This document shows positions 36,548 to 48,202 of a DNA stretch of 64,000 bases, in pieces. The notes below the pieces were generated by a model. That model saw nothing but the letters and a program-made list of their open reading frames with translations. It was not told the origin of the DNA and did no database searches. The position numbers and the translations under genes are program-made. The DNA lies in contig NZ_JOEI01000037.1 in assembly GCF_000718095.1 (NCBI RefSeq), forward strand, positions 18,080 to 82,079, given 5' to 3'. Each line of letters starts with the position of its first letter. Position 1 is the first letter of the stretch. Origin of the DNA: Streptomyces scopuliridis RB72. GTDB taxonomy: Bacteria; Actinomycetota; Actinomycetes; Streptomycetales; Streptomycetaceae.

Positions 36548-38719
36548 ATGAGCGGCCATGACCACGAGTCCCGAATCAAGGAACTCCTCGGCCGGATGAC
36601 CGTCGACGAGAAACTCGGCCAGCTGCAACAGCTCGCCTGGGCCTGGGACACCGGCCCGGGCGGTGCCGACACCGAGGCGGCTGAGGCCGCCGCCCGCAAG
36701 GGCCTGCTCGGCTCGGTGCTCAACGTCGTCGGCGCCGAGGCCGGCAACGCCCTGCAGCGCATCGCCGTGGAGGAGTCACGCCTGGGCATCCCGCTGGTCT
36801 TCGGCCTGGACGTGATCCACGGATACCACACCACGTTCCCGATCCCCCTCGCCCAAGCCGCGGCTTTCGACCCGGCCGTGACGGAGACGGATGGCGAGGT
36901 TTCCGCACGCGAGGCCCGTTCCAACGGCATCCACTGGACGTTCTCCCCGATGATGGACGTCACCCACGAGCCGCGCTGGGGCCGGATCGCCGAGAGCATC
37001 GGCGAGGACCCGTATCTGACCACGTGCTACGCGGTGGCCAAGGTGCGCGGCTACCAGGGAGCCGACCTGACCGCGCCGGACCGGATCGCCGCCTGCGCCA
37101 AGCACTTCGTGGCCTACGGCGGTGCGGAAGGCGGCCGCGACTACAACACCGTCGACGTGTCCGAGCAGCGGCTGCGTAACCTCTATCTGCCCCCGTTCCG
37201 GGCCGCCGTCGACGCCGGCGCCGCAACCGTGATGGCCGCCTTCAACACCATCAACGGTGTCCCGGCACACGCCAACCCGCACACCCTGACCGGCATCCTC
37301 AAGGAGGCATGGGGCTTCGACGGCGTCGTGGTCAGCGACTGGACCGGCGTACAGGAGCTGATCGCGCACGGCAACGCGGCCGATGAGGCCGAGGCGGCGC
37401 GGCGGGCACTGACCGCCGGAGTGGACATGGAGATGGTGTCCACCACCTTCGTCGACCACGGCAGGGCGCTGCTCGCCTCCGGGGCGCTGAGCGCGGAGCG
37501 ACTCGACGACGCCGTGGCCCGGGTGCTGCGTCTGAAGCTGCGGCTCGGCCTGTTCGAGCGGCCGTACGTCGAGGAGTCCGCGGCCCTCACCGCCCCGACC
37601 GCCGAGGCGCGGGCCGCGGCGCGCGAGGTCGCCGGGCGCTGCATGGTGCTGCTGAAGAACGACGACGGCGTCCTGCCCCTCGACGCGCCGACGCTCCGCT
37701 CGCTCGCGGTCGTCGGTCCCTTCGCCGACTCCGGTGACCTGCTGGGGACATGGGCCCTGCCCGGCGCCTGTGAGGCGGTCCCTGTCCTCCGCAGCCTGCG
37801 TGAGGCACTGCCGGACACCGACATCACCCACGCCCTCGGCGTGTCCCCGGAGGTTTCCGACACCTCCGGCGTCCCGGAGGCCGTGGCGGCTGCCGAGGCG
37901 GCCGACGCCGTCGTTGTGGTGGTGGGCGAACCGCCCGCGATCAGCGGGGAGGCCGCCGTGCGCAGCGAACTGGGCCTGCCCGGCGCCCAGGAGCAGCTGA
38001 TCGGCGCGGTCGCCGCGACCGGCAAGCCCTGCGTGGTGGTGCTCGTCGGCGGACGCCCGCTCACGATCGGCGGCTGGGCGAACCAGGTGTCGGCGATCCT
38101 GATGGCCTGGCACCCGGGCATCGAGGCCGGCCCCGCCATCGCGGACGTTCTGACCGGGGCCGTTGTCCCGGGCGGCAAGCTGCCCGTGACTTTCCCACGG
38201 GCCGTCGGCCAGGTCCCGCTCTACTACAACCACGAGCGGACCGGCCGCCCGTACAACCCGGCCACACCCGACGTGAAATATGTATCGAAGTATCTCGACC
38301 TCGACCACGGCCCGGAGTTCGCCTTCGGCCACGGCCTGAGCTACACCACCTTCACGTTCGGTGACCCCCTGCTGAGCCGCGAGCGGATCGGGGCGCGGGA
38401 GCTGCGCGCGGGCGCGACGGTGGAGGTGACCGTCCGTGTCCGCAACACCGGCGACCGTGAGGGCGACGAAGTGGTCCAGCTCTACATCCAGGACCCCGCC
38501 GCGAGCATCACCCAGCCGGTCCGCCGACTGCGCGGCTTTCGCCGGATCCGGCTGGCGGCGGAGGAGGAGAGGGAGGTCCGCTTCACTCTGGGGGCCGACG
38601 ACATCGGCTACTGGACCAACGACCCGGCCGGAGTGTTCACCGTGGAGCCGGGCGAGATCCACGTCCACACGGGCAACAGCTCGCAGACGCAGGCCCGTCG
38701 TACGCTCCTGATCACCTGA
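36548..38719 (+). CDS. Beta-glucosidase/beta-xylosidase, GH3
   Basis: A 723-residue glycoside hydrolase of family 3. The barrel domain has GRMTVDEKLGQLQQLAWAW, IPLVFGLDVIHGYHTTFPIP, MMDVTHEPRWGRIAESIGED and AKHFVAYGGAEGGRDYN. The nucleophile Asp264 lies in VVVSDWTG. The second sandwich domain follows (CMVLLKNDDGVLPL), and the C-terminal fibronectin-III-like domain (VRVRNTGDREGDEVVQLYIQ). No signal peptide; it acts on imported oligosaccharides. The order resembles BglX-type beta-glucosidases. ATG at 36548 with GAGAGGACC upstream. Together with GH42 it fits breakdown of mixed beta-linked oligosaccharides. Confidence 0.93.
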   Translation: MSGHDHESRIKELLGRMTVDEKLGQLQQLAWAWDTGPGGADTEAAEAAARKGLLGSVLNVVGAEAGNALQRIAVEESRLGIPLVFGLDVIHGYHTTFPIPLAQAAAFDPAVTETDGEVSAREARSNGIHWTFSPMMDVTHEPRWGRIAESIGEDPYLTTCYAVAKVRGYQGADLTAPDRIAACAKHFVAYGGAEGGRDYNTVDVSEQRLRNLYLPPFRAAVDAGAATVMAAFNTINGVPAHANPHTLTGILKEAWGFDGVVVSDWTGVQELIAHGNAADEAEAARRALTAGVDMEMVSTTFVDHGRALLASGALSAERLDDAVARVLRLKLRLGLFERPYVEESAALTAPTAEARAAAREVAGRCMVLLKNDDGVLPLDAPTLRSLAVVGPFADSGDLLGTWALPGACEAVPVLRSLREALPDTDITHALGVSPEVSDTSGVPEAVAAAEAADAVVVVVGEPPAISGEAAVRSELGLPGAQEQLIGAVAATGKPCVVVLVGGRPLTIGGWANQVSAILMAWHPGIEAGPAIADVLTGAVVPGGKLPVTFPRAVGQVPLYYNHERTGRPYNPATPDVKYVSKYLDLDHGPEFAFGHGLSYTTFTFGDPLLSRERIGARELRAGATVEVTVRVRNTGDREGDEVVQLYIQDPAASITQPVRRLRGFRRIRLAAEEEREVRFTLGADDIGYWTNDPAGVFTVEPGEIHVHTGNSSQTQARRTLLIT

Positions 38720-38833
38720 CCACCGGCGCGGCGGCACGACGTGGGCCGGAACTCGGGAAGTCCACGGTCGGGATGCCGCGGTGTCCGGCCGGAAGGAGAA
38801 CAGGCAGGCCGGCACCGGATCGATCGTCTCACC

Positions 38834-38856
38834 GCCGGACGGCGCAGCCGTCCGGC
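38834..38856. terminator. Hairpin after the GH3 gene
   Basis: A perfect 10-bp stem, GCCGGACGGC and its complement, with the 3-base loop GCA, lies 115 bp after the GH3 stop. It could end the GH3 transcript. The rest of the 299-bp gap 38720-39018 holds no recognised gene. Confidence 0.55.
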
Positions 38857-39018
38857 CGAAGGGAGTGATGCGCCCAGGAGATGTCCGCAGTTGCTCTTCG
38901 ATACATGTCGCCTGACACCACGTCGGCTGCGCCGAGCGTGGTCCGTCGAGGCGTGCCTCGTCCACGAGTCGTCGACTGCGTGACCGTGCGTCGTCATCGC
39001 CACGCAGTGGGGAGAAGC

Positions 39019-40722
39019 ATGAGAGCACGAATATTTGCGGCCGTAGTGGCCCAGGGAATGCTGGGTCTGTTGCTGGCGGGCGCCACCACGGGCACCGCGC
39101 ACGCCGCCACCACCACGTACTACGTATCGCCGTTCGGCAATGACAGCAACAGCGGTCTGTCGCCGGATCAGGCGTGGAAGTCGATCGGGAAGGTCAACGG
39201 TTTCACGTTCCCGCAGGGGAGCGCCGTCTCGTTCCAGGGCCAGGAGTGGTTCTCCGGCTGCCTGCTCTTCGACGCCGACAATGTGCCCGCCTCGTCGGCG
39301 TCGACACCGTTCAAGGTGACCTCGTACGGCACCGGGCAGGCCACCATCCAGTCCAACTGCACGGGCAACTCCTCGGCGGCGGTCACCGCCGACAATGTGA
39401 GCGGCTTCCAGCTGAACAACATGAAGCTGGTCAACGGCGGAACGACCGCGGCCGGTGTGCTGCTGCAGAACCAGAAGTCGTCGACGGCGACGAAGGGCCT
39501 GGTGGTCGCCGACTCGGACATCTCCGGGTTCGCGACACCGAGCGGCAGCAGCAGCACCTTCGGCGGGCAGATCATGGTGCTCGGGTACGCGGTGAACGGG
39601 AACACCGGGCCCTTGGACGACGTGCAGATCCGCAACAACAAGCTGCACGGCTCCAGCGTGACCTCGACGGCCGGGCCCGGCATTTACGGCTGGGGCTCGG
39701 GGATCAACATCACCAACGTCAGGGTCGAGGGCAACACCGTCTACAACCTCGGCATGGCGGCCCAGAGCACGGGGGCCGCGCTGACCGCGAACGGCTGGAA
39801 CGGCGCGGTCATCCAGCGCAACGTGGTCCACGACATCGGTGCCAACGTGACCTCGTGCGGCGGCGCCAGCGGCATCATGACGTACACGTCCAATGATGTG
39901 ACGATCCGCCGCAACGAGGTGTACAACGTGCAGCCGGTTCCGGACTATACGGCCGGCTGCGACTGGGACGGGATCGACCTCGACGGGGGCACGACGAACT
40001 CGGTCGTGGAGTACAACTACACCCACCACAATGCGGGCAGTGGTCTGCTGGCCTACACCTCGACCGTGGGGTCGCGGGTGTGGGGGCCGAACACCTTCCG
40101 GTACAACATCTCGGAGAACGACGACTGGGCGAACGCGCAGGGCGGTCTGTTCAATGTGGTGCCGAATGCCCCGAAGAACGCGTTGTCGGTCTACGGCAAC
40201 ACCTTCTTCACGAACAAGGATCAGAGTACGAACAAGAAAACAGGCACCAGCGCGTGCTTCCTGTTCGGCTACACCACCGGGACCTGGGCCAGTGGTTCGC
40301 AGATCAAGGACAACATCTGCCACATGGCCAACAAGGGCGGTTTCGGCAAGACCGGACAGCTGTACTACAACCCGTACACCCAGACCGGCATGACGCTGTC
40401 GAACAACCTGTACTACGGGACGAGCACGGCCGGGTGGCGCTGGGGCGGTACGACCTACGGCGACTTCGCGGCGTGGAAGGCGGCGGGGCTGGAGTCCGCT
40501 GCGGTGTGGGGTGACCCGCTGTTCACCTCGCCCGGCGCCGGCGGTACCTGCTCGTGGTCGCCCACGTCCGGCACGGGACCGCAGCCGTGTCCGCAGGCCT
40601 ACACGCTCAAGTCCGGTTCACCGGCGCTCGGAGCGGGAACGGCCGTGTCCGGCAACGGCGGCGTGGACTACTACGGGACGAGCATTCCCAGCGTCCCGAA
40701 CATCGGGGCCGACGCCGGATAA
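39019..40722 (+). CDS. Secreted right-handed beta-helix protein
   Basis: A 567-residue protein with a signal peptide (MRARIFAAVVAQGMLGLLLA, cleavage after AHA). The mature start ATTTYYVSPFGNDSNSGLS and PDQAWKSIGKVN is the usual opening of polysaccharide-lyase-like parallel beta-helix proteins (PL9/Pel9-like and NosD-type). Repeated beta-helix rungs follow: VQIRNNKLHGSS, VRVEGNTVYNLGM, VIQRNVVHDIG, VTIRRNEVYNVQP and VEYNYTHHNAGSG, with Asn ladders. The C-terminus DYYGTSIPSVPNIGADAG is typical of such proteins. It could cut or bind a plant polysaccharide outside the cell. ATG at 39019 after GGGGAG. Catalytic residues could not be placed. Confidence 0.8.
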   Translation: MRARIFAAVVAQGMLGLLLAGATTGTAHAATTTYYVSPFGNDSNSGLSPDQAWKSIGKVNGFTFPQGSAVSFQGQEWFSGCLLFDADNVPASSASTPFKVTSYGTGQATIQSNCTGNSSAAVTADNVSGFQLNNMKLVNGGTTAAGVLLQNQKSSTATKGLVVADSDISGFATPSGSSSTFGGQIMVLGYAVNGNTGPLDDVQIRNNKLHGSSVTSTAGPGIYGWGSGINITNVRVEGNTVYNLGMAAQSTGAALTANGWNGAVIQRNVVHDIGANVTSCGGASGIMTYTSNDVTIRRNEVYNVQPVPDYTAGCDWDGIDLDGGTTNSVVEYNYTHHNAGSGLLAYTSTVGSRVWGPNTFRYNISENDDWANAQGGLFNVVPNAPKNALSVYGNTFFTNKDQSTNKKTGTSACFLFGYTTGTWASGSQIKDNICHMANKGGFGKTGQLYYNPYTQTGMTLSNNLYYGTSTAGWRWGGTTYGDFAAWKAAGLESAAVWGDPLFTSPGAGGTCSWSPTSGTGPQPCPQAYTLKSGSPALGAGTAVSGNGGVDYYGTSIPSVPNIGADAG

Positions 40723-40742
40723 GTCCTGACTGACCCCTCAAA

Positions 40743-40794
40743 GCGATCGGCACCGGTTCCCGGTCCGGCAGCGGCGGAAACCGGTGCCGATCGC
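40743..40794. terminator. Bidirectional terminator between converging genes
   Basis: A perfect 16-bp stem, GCGATCGGCACCGGTT and its complement, around a 20-base loop, lies between the beta-helix gene and the converging hydrolase gene. It can serve both strands. Confidence 0.8.
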
Positions 40795-40812
40795 GAGGCG
40801 CCCTCACCGGCT

Positions 40813-41616
40813 TCAACCACCCACCTTTCCGCGGCCGTTCACCGCCTGCTCCAGCCAGCGTGTCGTGACCGCGACCGCCGCGGCCTCGTGCTCGGGACCG
40901 TGGAAACCGTGAGTGGCACCGGAGAGCGGGTGGAACTCCCAGTGGCGGATGGTCTCGGCGGCCCGCCGGGCGATGTCGAAGGAGACATGACCGTCACGGT
41001 CGCCGTGCAGCACCAACGCGGGCGGACTGTGCGCGGCGTACCCCTCGATCGGCCGGTATCGGGGCATCTCGGCGAACAGCACCCGGCCCAGGGGGAAGGC
41101 GCCGTTGAGGACCAGGCAGCCGTCCTCCGCCAGTCGCGCCATCGCCGCGGGGCCGAAGTTGGCCACGCCCCACGGCAGTTCGGGCTCCAGAAAAGTCCGC
41201 CGTAGATCGAGCACCGGGTTCCACAGCACCAGTCCCGCCAGCCGCTTCCCGAGCCAGGGCATGGACAGCCCGGTCGCCACGGCGCCGAAGCTCGCCGCCA
41301 CCACTGCCAGCGGCCCGGGGAACTCCTTCGCGGCGTACGCGGAGACCGCCTGCAGATCGAGCATCTCCCCGGCGATCGTGACGCCCTGGGGGGTACCGCC
41401 ACTGGTTCCGTGTCCGCGGAAGCTGAACCGCACGGCGGTCAGCCCGCGCGCGGCCAGCCGGTCGGCGAGCCGGACGAACCCCCCGCCCTCGTCCAGGTCG
41501 GCGGAGATCCCGTGGACGAGGAGCACCGTGCCACGGGATCCGGCATCCGCGGCGGGGCGGTGCACGGCGGCCGCCAACTCGATGCCGTCCATCGACGCCA
41601 CGCGCACCTCGTCCAT
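40813..41616 (-). CDS. Alpha/beta hydrolase
   Basis: A 267-residue serine hydrolase of the alpha/beta fold. It shows LLVHGISADLDEGG (oxyanion HG), FRGHGTSGGTPQG, the nucleophile elbow VVAASFGAVA (Ser in A-S-F-G-A, a variant of GxSxG), the acid loop VLHGDRDGHVS and the His in SGATHGFHGPEHE. The pattern is like small esterases or peptidase-S9-like hydrolases. ATG at 41616 (MDEVRVASMDG). It follows the propeller gene by 43 bp on the same strand, so the two are probably one operon. It may remove an acyl group from a plant oligosaccharide; this is inference. Upstream in-frame sequence has no better start. Confidence 0.85.
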   Translation of the reverse strand: MDEVRVASMDGIELAAAVHRPAADAGSRGTVLLVHGISADLDEGGGFVRLADRLAARGLTAVRFSFRGHGTSGGTPQGVTIAGEMLDLQAVSAYAAKEFPGPLAVVAASFGAVATGLSMPWLGKRLAGLVLWNPVLDLRRTFLEPELPWGVANFGPAAMARLAEDGCLVLNGAFPLGRVLFAEMPRYRPIEGYAAHSPPALVLHGDRDGHVSFDIARRAAETIRHWEFHPLSGATHGFHGPEHEAAAVAVTTRWLEQAVNGRGKVGG

Positions 41617-41659
41617 CACCCGAACCCCTCCGCACAGGTCTTCGCCGTCGGGATCACGC

Positions 41660-43843
41660 TCAGGGCGCCCAGCGGTAGAGCAGCACCTTGTTGAAGAGGT
41701 CCTCCTCGACGTTGACCAGGTACTCCCCTGTGGAGCGCCGGACGGCGGAGATGCCGTACGGGATGTCGACCCACCCGGTCCGGTCGACGCCGCCGACATT
41801 GCTGCCGGGGAGCCAGTTGCCCACGGCGCTTCCGTCACTCGCCCTCCAGGCCCAGACCTGGCCGCGGGTCTGCACACCGACCGTGAAGATGTAGTCGCCC
41901 GCGAAGGCGAGGCTCACCGTCGTCACCGCCGGGGTCGCCGTGGTGTCCCAGGGGAGGAGCATTGTCCAGGTCGCCGTACGGTTTCCGGTGCTCCAACGGT
42001 CGTAGCGCGCCAGGACCTTGCCGGCCTCCTTCCAGTAGGCGTTGTCGAACAGCGCGGTGGGCGTGTACCCGGACATATACATGACGTCGGCGGCCACGTC
42101 GTAGTGCAGGCGGCGGACCGTGGTGAACGGCGCGGGCAGCGCGATCGTCTCCATGCTCGCGTAGTCGTACACCGGGTTGCCCTGGGGGTCGAAGCCCTGC
42201 AGGGGATAGCGGCGCAGGTTGCGGTCCCCGCCCTCCCAGATGTCGCCGTCGGTGTCGACGAACCAGACCCAGCAGTTGCCGGGGGAGTTGGTCCCGTTGC
42301 CGGGCTGAAGGTATTCACCGGCCTCGAACGCGCCGTTCCCGCTCATGTCGCGCCAGATCCATTGGCCCTGGGCCGGCTGGTAGGGCGGCCACGTGGGATC
42401 GTCCCCGGTCCAGTGCTGTTTGAAGATGGCCCCCGAGGGTTTGGCGATCTCGCCCTCGAACCGGTAGATGAGCAGGTGCGAGCAGTACATGCCGGTGACG
42501 TACATGTACAGGGAGCCGTTCAAGCGCCGCAGGAACGGGGACGCGGCGTGATGCTGGTGGCCCGTCAGGAACAGGCGGGCGTCCTGGGGGTACTTGACGG
42601 AGTCGAGCGAATAGCCGCGCCAGGCCACATCACGCCCTGGTGGCTTCGTGACGTCGATGCGGTAATGGCACTGTTTGGTGTAGACGTCCAGCCCGTCGGA
42701 CTGCGGGTCGAAGTCCGCGCCGTCGACGAAGGCGCTGCCCTGGAGCTGCCAGACCAGGTTGCCCTGCGAGTCGAACTTGCGTATCCACGAACCGAACTCG
42801 CACATCGCGACGTAGACGTTGCCCGCCGCGTCGCCGCCGACGCCGACGATGCCGAAGAACTTGTCGGCGATGTTCCGGCCCGGCGTCCCCGCCCCGATAC
42901 CGCCGGCGAGGCCCAGGCTCCGTGTCCGAGTCGGCGTTCCGGACAGGTTGCCGTACGTGTGCACCTGGCGCAGCGGGCCGTTGTCGCCGACCAGCAGGTC
43001 CCCGTGGACATCGATCGCCAGCGAGGTCGGAATCCAGTCGCTCGCCGGCCCGCTGATGGTTCCGGGCAGCGCGCTGCCGGTGCTGGAGAAGTGCAGGACG
43101 CGCGCCGGACGCGCGGAATCGACGTGCCAGAAGTGTCCGTCGTTGGTGTCACGGGTGATGTTCTCGACGACCCAGACGCCGCCGTCGGCGTCGATCGCCA
43201 CCGCGCCCGGCTTGTTGACGCTCCAACTCCGCAGGAGCGATCCGGTGGTCGCGTCGAAGACCTTCACCTGGTTGGCCACCCGGTCGGTGGCCACCACCTG
43301 GGTCGCCGAAGCCGCCGCCGCGGCCGGCGGGCTGCCCACGTTGAACGTCAAGGACGTGGCGGTGCCGTTGAGGGCGAAGCGCGTCAGACCGTTGCCGACG
43401 CTGAGGTAGGCATAGGCTCCGTTGACCGCGACCGCGTCGCCGTTGGCCCCCCTGCAATTCCCTGTGAGGTGGCCGTCCTTGTAGATGCCGGCGTAGTTGC
43501 CGCCCTCGTCCCAGAAGCTGACGGTGTAGACCGTGCCGTCGCCGGCGACGGCGATGTTGAAGATGAAGTCCTGCACCCACTCGGTGGCGCCGGAGAACGT
43601 GTTCCCGGTCCAGGAGGTGACGACGTTCAGGGCGCTGACGTCCGATGAGACGGCGGGCGCCGCCGCGGCGAGGCGTCCCGGCATACCGCCGTTCGCCACC
43701 GCGCCGGCAGCGCTCTCGATGGAGAACGCACCGGCCAGTCCCGCGGCGATCGCGGCGTTCCTGCCGAGGACCAGCGCCTGGCGGCGGGTGACTCCGCCCG
43801 TGCGGGGTGAGGGGAGGTTCCGTTCCGACTTCCTGTCGCTCAT
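41660..43843 (-). CDS. Exported beta-propeller protein (Tat signal)
   Basis: A 727-residue protein with an N-terminal twin-arginine signal (GGVTRRQALVLGRNAAIAAG). The rest contains repeated NHL-like propeller blades: AVAGDGTVYTVSFWDEGGNY, AVNGAYAYLSVGNGLTRF, VAIDADGGVWVVENI, LAIDVHGDLLVGDNGPLRQV, VGGDAAGNVYVAMCEFGSW and VDTDGDIWEGGDRNLRRYP. Such exported propellers may bind sugars or act as lyases, but no catalytic residues are assigned. ATG at 43843. It is divergent from a LacI gene; the gap contains two copies of a TGAACGGTCACT-type site, so the LacI protein probably represses it. It and the hydrolase are likely cotranscribed. Confidence 0.75.
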   Translation of the reverse strand: MSDRKSERNLPSPRTGGVTRRQALVLGRNAAIAAGLAGAFSIESAAGAVANGGMPGRLAAAAPAVSSDVSALNVVTSWTGNTFSGATEWVQDFIFNIAVAGDGTVYTVSFWDEGGNYAGIYKDGHLTGNCRGANGDAVAVNGAYAYLSVGNGLTRFALNGTATSLTFNVGSPPAAAAASATQVVATDRVANQVKVFDATTGSLLRSWSVNKPGAVAIDADGGVWVVENITRDTNDGHFWHVDSARPARVLHFSSTGSALPGTISGPASDWIPTSLAIDVHGDLLVGDNGPLRQVHTYGNLSGTPTRTRSLGLAGGIGAGTPGRNIADKFFGIVGVGGDAAGNVYVAMCEFGSWIRKFDSQGNLVWQLQGSAFVDGADFDPQSDGLDVYTKQCHYRIDVTKPPGRDVAWRGYSLDSVKYPQDARLFLTGHQHHAASPFLRRLNGSLYMYVTGMYCSHLLIYRFEGEIAKPSGAIFKQHWTGDDPTWPPYQPAQGQWIWRDMSGNGAFEAGEYLQPGNGTNSPGNCWVWFVDTDGDIWEGGDRNLRRYPLQGFDPQGNPVYDYASMETIALPAPFTTVRRLHYDVAADVMYMSGYTPTALFDNAYWKEAGKVLARYDRWSTGNRTATWTMLLPWDTTATPAVTTVSLAFAGDYIFTVGVQTRGQVWAWRASDGSAVGNWLPGSNVGGVDRTGWVDIPYGISAVRRSTGEYLVNVEEDLFNKVLLYRWAP

Positions 43844-43892
43844 GATCAGGAGATCCTTCGTTCGGCGAGCCTCTGCCAGTCGGCCAGACATG

Positions 43893-44018
43893 AAGTGACC
43901 GTTCACTTGACTGCATTGAAGCTAGAGCCGCCTGAGTGGTGCGTCAATCCATGTGACGCAGCTTTCGCCGGGAGACCGAGGGCCGTATGATCCGGTCTGT
44001 TTCACATGAACGGTCACT
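43893..44018. promoter_or_regulatory. Divergent operators of the LacI gene at 44 kb
   Basis: The palindrome AAGTGA-CCGT-TCACTT (43893-43908) lies about 50 bp ahead of the propeller gene. On the other side TGAACGGTCACT (44007-44018) lies about 18 bp ahead of the LacI start. The minus strand of the first contains the same 12-mer as the second. Two matching sites in a shared gap beside a LacI gene indicate its operators. Confidence 0.65.
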
Positions 44019-44035
44019 GATTGAAGGGCTTTTGA

Positions 44036-45064
44036 GTGTCCGATCGGCCCACTCTGCGTACCGTCGCGGCCAAGGCGGGTGTCTCGCACCAGACGGTCTC
44101 CCGGGTGGTGAACGGCGACCCCACGGTCACCGGCGGCATCCGCGACAAGGTGCTCTCCGCCATGCGCCTGCTCGACTACCGCCCGAGCGCGGGCGCGCGC
44201 GCCCTCGCGAGCGGGCGCACCGAGGTGGTCGGCGTGGTCCTTCCGCACAATCCCGGCTTCGCGTTCTCGAACGACCACCTGATCCGCCTGGTCGGGGGCG
44301 CGGACCAGGAACTGGCCGCCCGGGGCTACGGCCTGCTGCTGTCCACCCGGGAGGTGCCCGACGAAGCGGCCTCGGCCCATCGCCGTTTCACCCGGCGCCG
44401 CCAGGTCGACGGACTGCTCGTCGAGGCGGGCGTCGGTGGTGAGGCGCTGCCCGCCCTGCGGTCGGCGGGCTATCCCACGGTCGTGATCGGCTACACCGAC
44501 GAAGACCTCCACTGCGTTCACCCCGACGACGAGGGCGGCGCCTACGCGGTCACCCAGCATCTGCTCGCCCTGGGGCACCGCAGGATCGGTGTCGTCAACG
44601 GCCCGCCGGAGAACCAACTCGCCATGGCCGCCCGGCTCCGGGGGCTGCGCCGCGCCTTCGCCGACGCGCGCCGCGCGTTTCCCGACGACCTGATGGAGCA
44701 CGGCGACTTCACCGCGCCGTCCGGCTACGAGGCGGCCGGACGGCTGATGGCGCGGACCGACCCGCCCACCGCGATCTTCGCCTTCAACGACGGCATGGCG
44801 TTCGGCGCGATGCGCCGGCTGCGGGAGGACGGACGAGCTCTGCCGGCCGATGTCTCGGTCGCGGGCTTCGACGACACCGCGGCCGCGGAACTCGTCGATC
44901 CACCACTGACCAGCGTCAGCCTGCACAGCGTCGACGTGGGCCGGCGGGCCGCGCAGATCCTGCTCGACCTGCTGGACGGACGGCCTCCGGCGCGGCATGA
45001 GAACGTCGTACCCAGCACCCTGAGAGTCCGCGCGTCGACGGCGCCGCTCCACGCGGCCACATGA
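44036..45064 (+). CDS. LacI-family transcriptional regulator
   Basis: A 342-residue LacI repressor. The headpiece TLRTVAAKAGVSHQTVSRVV and NGDPTVTGGIRDK is classic, with the hinge LDYRPSAGARALASGRT. The sensor domain includes HLLALGHRRIGVVNGPPEN and IFAFNDGMAFGAMRRL, ending with the dimer-facing PPLTSVSLHSVDVGRRAAQI. GTG start at 44036 with GAAGGG upstream. The GH2 gene starts 30 bp after its stop, so the two are one transcript. It probably senses a galactoside and represses itself, GH2 and the divergent propeller operon via the TGAACGGTCACT sites. Confidence 0.93.
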   Translation: MSDRPTLRTVAAKAGVSHQTVSRVVNGDPTVTGGIRDKVLSAMRLLDYRPSAGARALASGRTEVVGVVLPHNPGFAFSNDHLIRLVGGADQELAARGYGLLLSTREVPDEAASAHRRFTRRRQVDGLLVEAGVGGEALPALRSAGYPTVVIGYTDEDLHCVHPDDEGGAYAVTQHLLALGHRRIGVVNGPPENQLAMAARLRGLRRAFADARRAFPDDLMEHGDFTAPSGYEAAGRLMARTDPPTAIFAFNDGMAFGAMRRLREDGRALPADVSVAGFDDTAAAELVDPPLTSVSLHSVDVGRRAAQILLDLLDGRPPARHENVVPSTLRVRASTAPLHAAT

Positions 45065-48112
<3,048 letters not shown>

Positions 48113-48202
48113 CCTGCGCGGCTCCGGTGGCTGTGTGGTTGCACAGCGACACGACGTGGGCAGCCTCTCAGCGCCGTGTCGCCGAGAGGAGCGTTCCCGT
48201 AC

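Noticed and set aside
36776..39028. A 750-codon minus-strand frame
   Set aside because: It is antisense to the GH3 gene and has no family motifs.
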